Shown in pieces: positions 6,447 through 7,168 of a stretch of 7,168 bases of DNA (position 1 is the first letter of the stretch; the number at the start of each line of letters is the position of its first letter). The position numbers were made by a program, and so were the translations under genes. The notes below the pieces were generated by a model. The model worked only from the letters and a program-made list of their open reading frames with translations, did not search any database and was not told the origin of the DNA. Source of the stretch: an uncultured Collinsella sp. (lineage in GTDB: Bacteria > Actinomycetota > Coriobacteriia > Coriobacteriales > Coriobacteriaceae); contig URTD01000093.1 of NCBI GenBank assembly GCA_900550735.1, forward strand, positions 1-7,168. Direction: 5' to 3'.

Positions 6447-6470
6447 ACTATTGCGCGCCCGTGCTATGCT
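6444..6470 (+). promoter_or_regulatory. Predicted fhs promoter
   Basis: TATGCT at 6465-6470 is a good -10. The nearest -35 candidates are TTTACT (6444-6449, 15-bp spacer) or TTTTTA two bases earlier (17-bp spacer). A start near 6477 would leave a leader of about 34 nt, too short for a riboswitch. The GGGCG/CGCCC inverted repeat (6437-6441/6456-6460) straddles the -35 and might be an operator. Confidence 0.5.
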
Positions 6471-6510
6471 GAATTGGTCTTTTTCTCATTCGGTAACGAA
6501 AGGACCGCCC

Positions 6511-7168
6511 ATGCCTACTGACATCGAAATCGCACGTTCTGTCACGCCGCTGCCTATTACCGAGGTGGCCAAGAACGCCGGCGTCGACGTTAAGCACCTT
6601 ATTCCGTACGGCTTCGACAAGGCTAAGGTCGACTATTCACTGCTCAACGAGCCGACTGATCACCAGGCCAAGCTCGTCCTCGTGACCGCTATCAACCCAA
6701 CGCCTGCGGGCGAGGGCAAGACCACCACGACCATCGGTCTGGCCGACGGCCTGCGTCGTCGCGGCGTCAAGAGTGCCGTGGCCCTGCGCGAGCCTTCGCT
6801 CGGCCCCGTCTTTGGCGTTAAGGGCGGTGCTGCCGGCGGCGGCTGGGCTCAGGTCATCCCCATGGAGGATATCAACCTGCACTTTACCGGCGACTTCCAT
6901 GCCATCGGTGCCGCCAACAACCTACTGGCCGCCATGCTAGATAACCACATCCAGCAGGGCAATCAGCTCGGTATTGACGTTAAGCGCATCACTTGGAAGC
7001 GCGTCGTCGATATGAACGACCGTCAGCTGCGCCACGTCATCGACGGCCTGGGCGGCAAAATGCAGGGCGTCCCCCGGGAGGACGGCTTCGACATCACCGT
7101 GGCCAGCGAGGTCATGGCCGTGCTGTGTCTGGCATCGGACATCCCGGATCTGAAAGCCCGTCTGGGGC
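6511..7168 (+). CDS. fhs: Formate-tetrahydrofolate ligase, N-terminal part (3' truncated by window edge)
   Basis: Catalyses ATP-dependent joining of formate to tetrahydrofolate, giving 10-formyl-THF for purines, fMet-tRNA and one-carbon flux. The first 219 codons are present; the family is usually about 555-560 residues, so roughly 60% lies beyond the right edge. Family motifs are clear: AINPTPAGEGKTTTTIGL with the P-loop lysine K70, REPSLGPVFGVKGGAAGGG (93-111), and IPMEDINLHFTGDFHAIGAANN following it, then WKRVVDMNDRQLR. The ATG is supported by GAAAGGA (6498-6504) 6 nt upstream and by homology of the N-terminus. It has its own promoter and appears separate from ruvCAB. Whether it serves biosynthesis only or an acetogenic pathway cannot be told from this fragment. 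Confidence 0.97.
   Translation, partial: MPTDIEIARSVTPLPITEVAKNAGVDVKHLIPYGFDKAKVDYSLLNEPTDHQAKLVLVTAINPTPAGEGKTTTTIGLADGLRRRGVKSAVALREPSLGPVFGVKGGAAGGGWAQVIPMEDINLHFTGDFHAIGAANNLLAAMLDNHIQQGNQLGIDVKRITWKRVVDMNDRQLRHVIDGLGGKMQGVPREDGFDITVASEVMAVLCLASDIPDLKARLG

Noticed and set aside
6471..6510. Possible folate riboswitch before fhs
   Set aside because: The predicted leader is only about 34 nt and has no paired structure large enough for a tetrahydrofolate riboswitch.

Overview
The window is GC-rich, densely coding and entirely plus-strand in its recognisable genes. It resembles a chromosomal segment of a high-GC Gram-positive bacterium. A Collinsella-like member of the Coriobacteriia is my best guess, from the gene mix and protein character, but this is inference: no taxonomic marker is present. 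No mobile element, CRISPR array, tRNA or rRNA is visible.

Layout. Positions 1-1234 hold the C-terminal part of a SNF2-family helicase that begins outside the window. After a hairpin-bearing gap comes a 120-residue superoxide reductase (1400-1762) of the type that has lost most N-terminal cysteines. A gap with a terminator-like hairpin leads to a 660-residue protein (1880-3862). It aligns with glutamine-dependent NAD+ synthetase over nearly its whole length, but lacks the glutaminase E-K-C triad and has an altered ATP-binding SGGxDS motif. It looks like an intact but catalytically inactive paralogue and is the most unusual item here. The 294-bp gap that follows carries a perfect 12-bp hairpin, a long imperfect palindrome of about 99 nt, a promoter with an extended -10, and a LexA/SOS box covering the predicted transcription start.

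Positions 4157-6365 encode ruvC, ruvA and ruvB, with TGATG overlaps at both junctions, so they are translationally coupled. Together they make the Holliday-junction machinery: RuvA binds the four-way junction, RuvB drives branch migration, and RuvC cuts. The SOS box implies damage induction of the whole operon. A short gap with its own promoter precedes the first 219 codons of fhs (formate-tetrahydrofolate ligase), which runs off the right edge.

Apart from ruvCAB, the genes share no evident pathway: one remodels nucleic acid, one detoxifies superoxide, one is a NadE-like protein of unknown role, and one feeds one-carbon metabolism.
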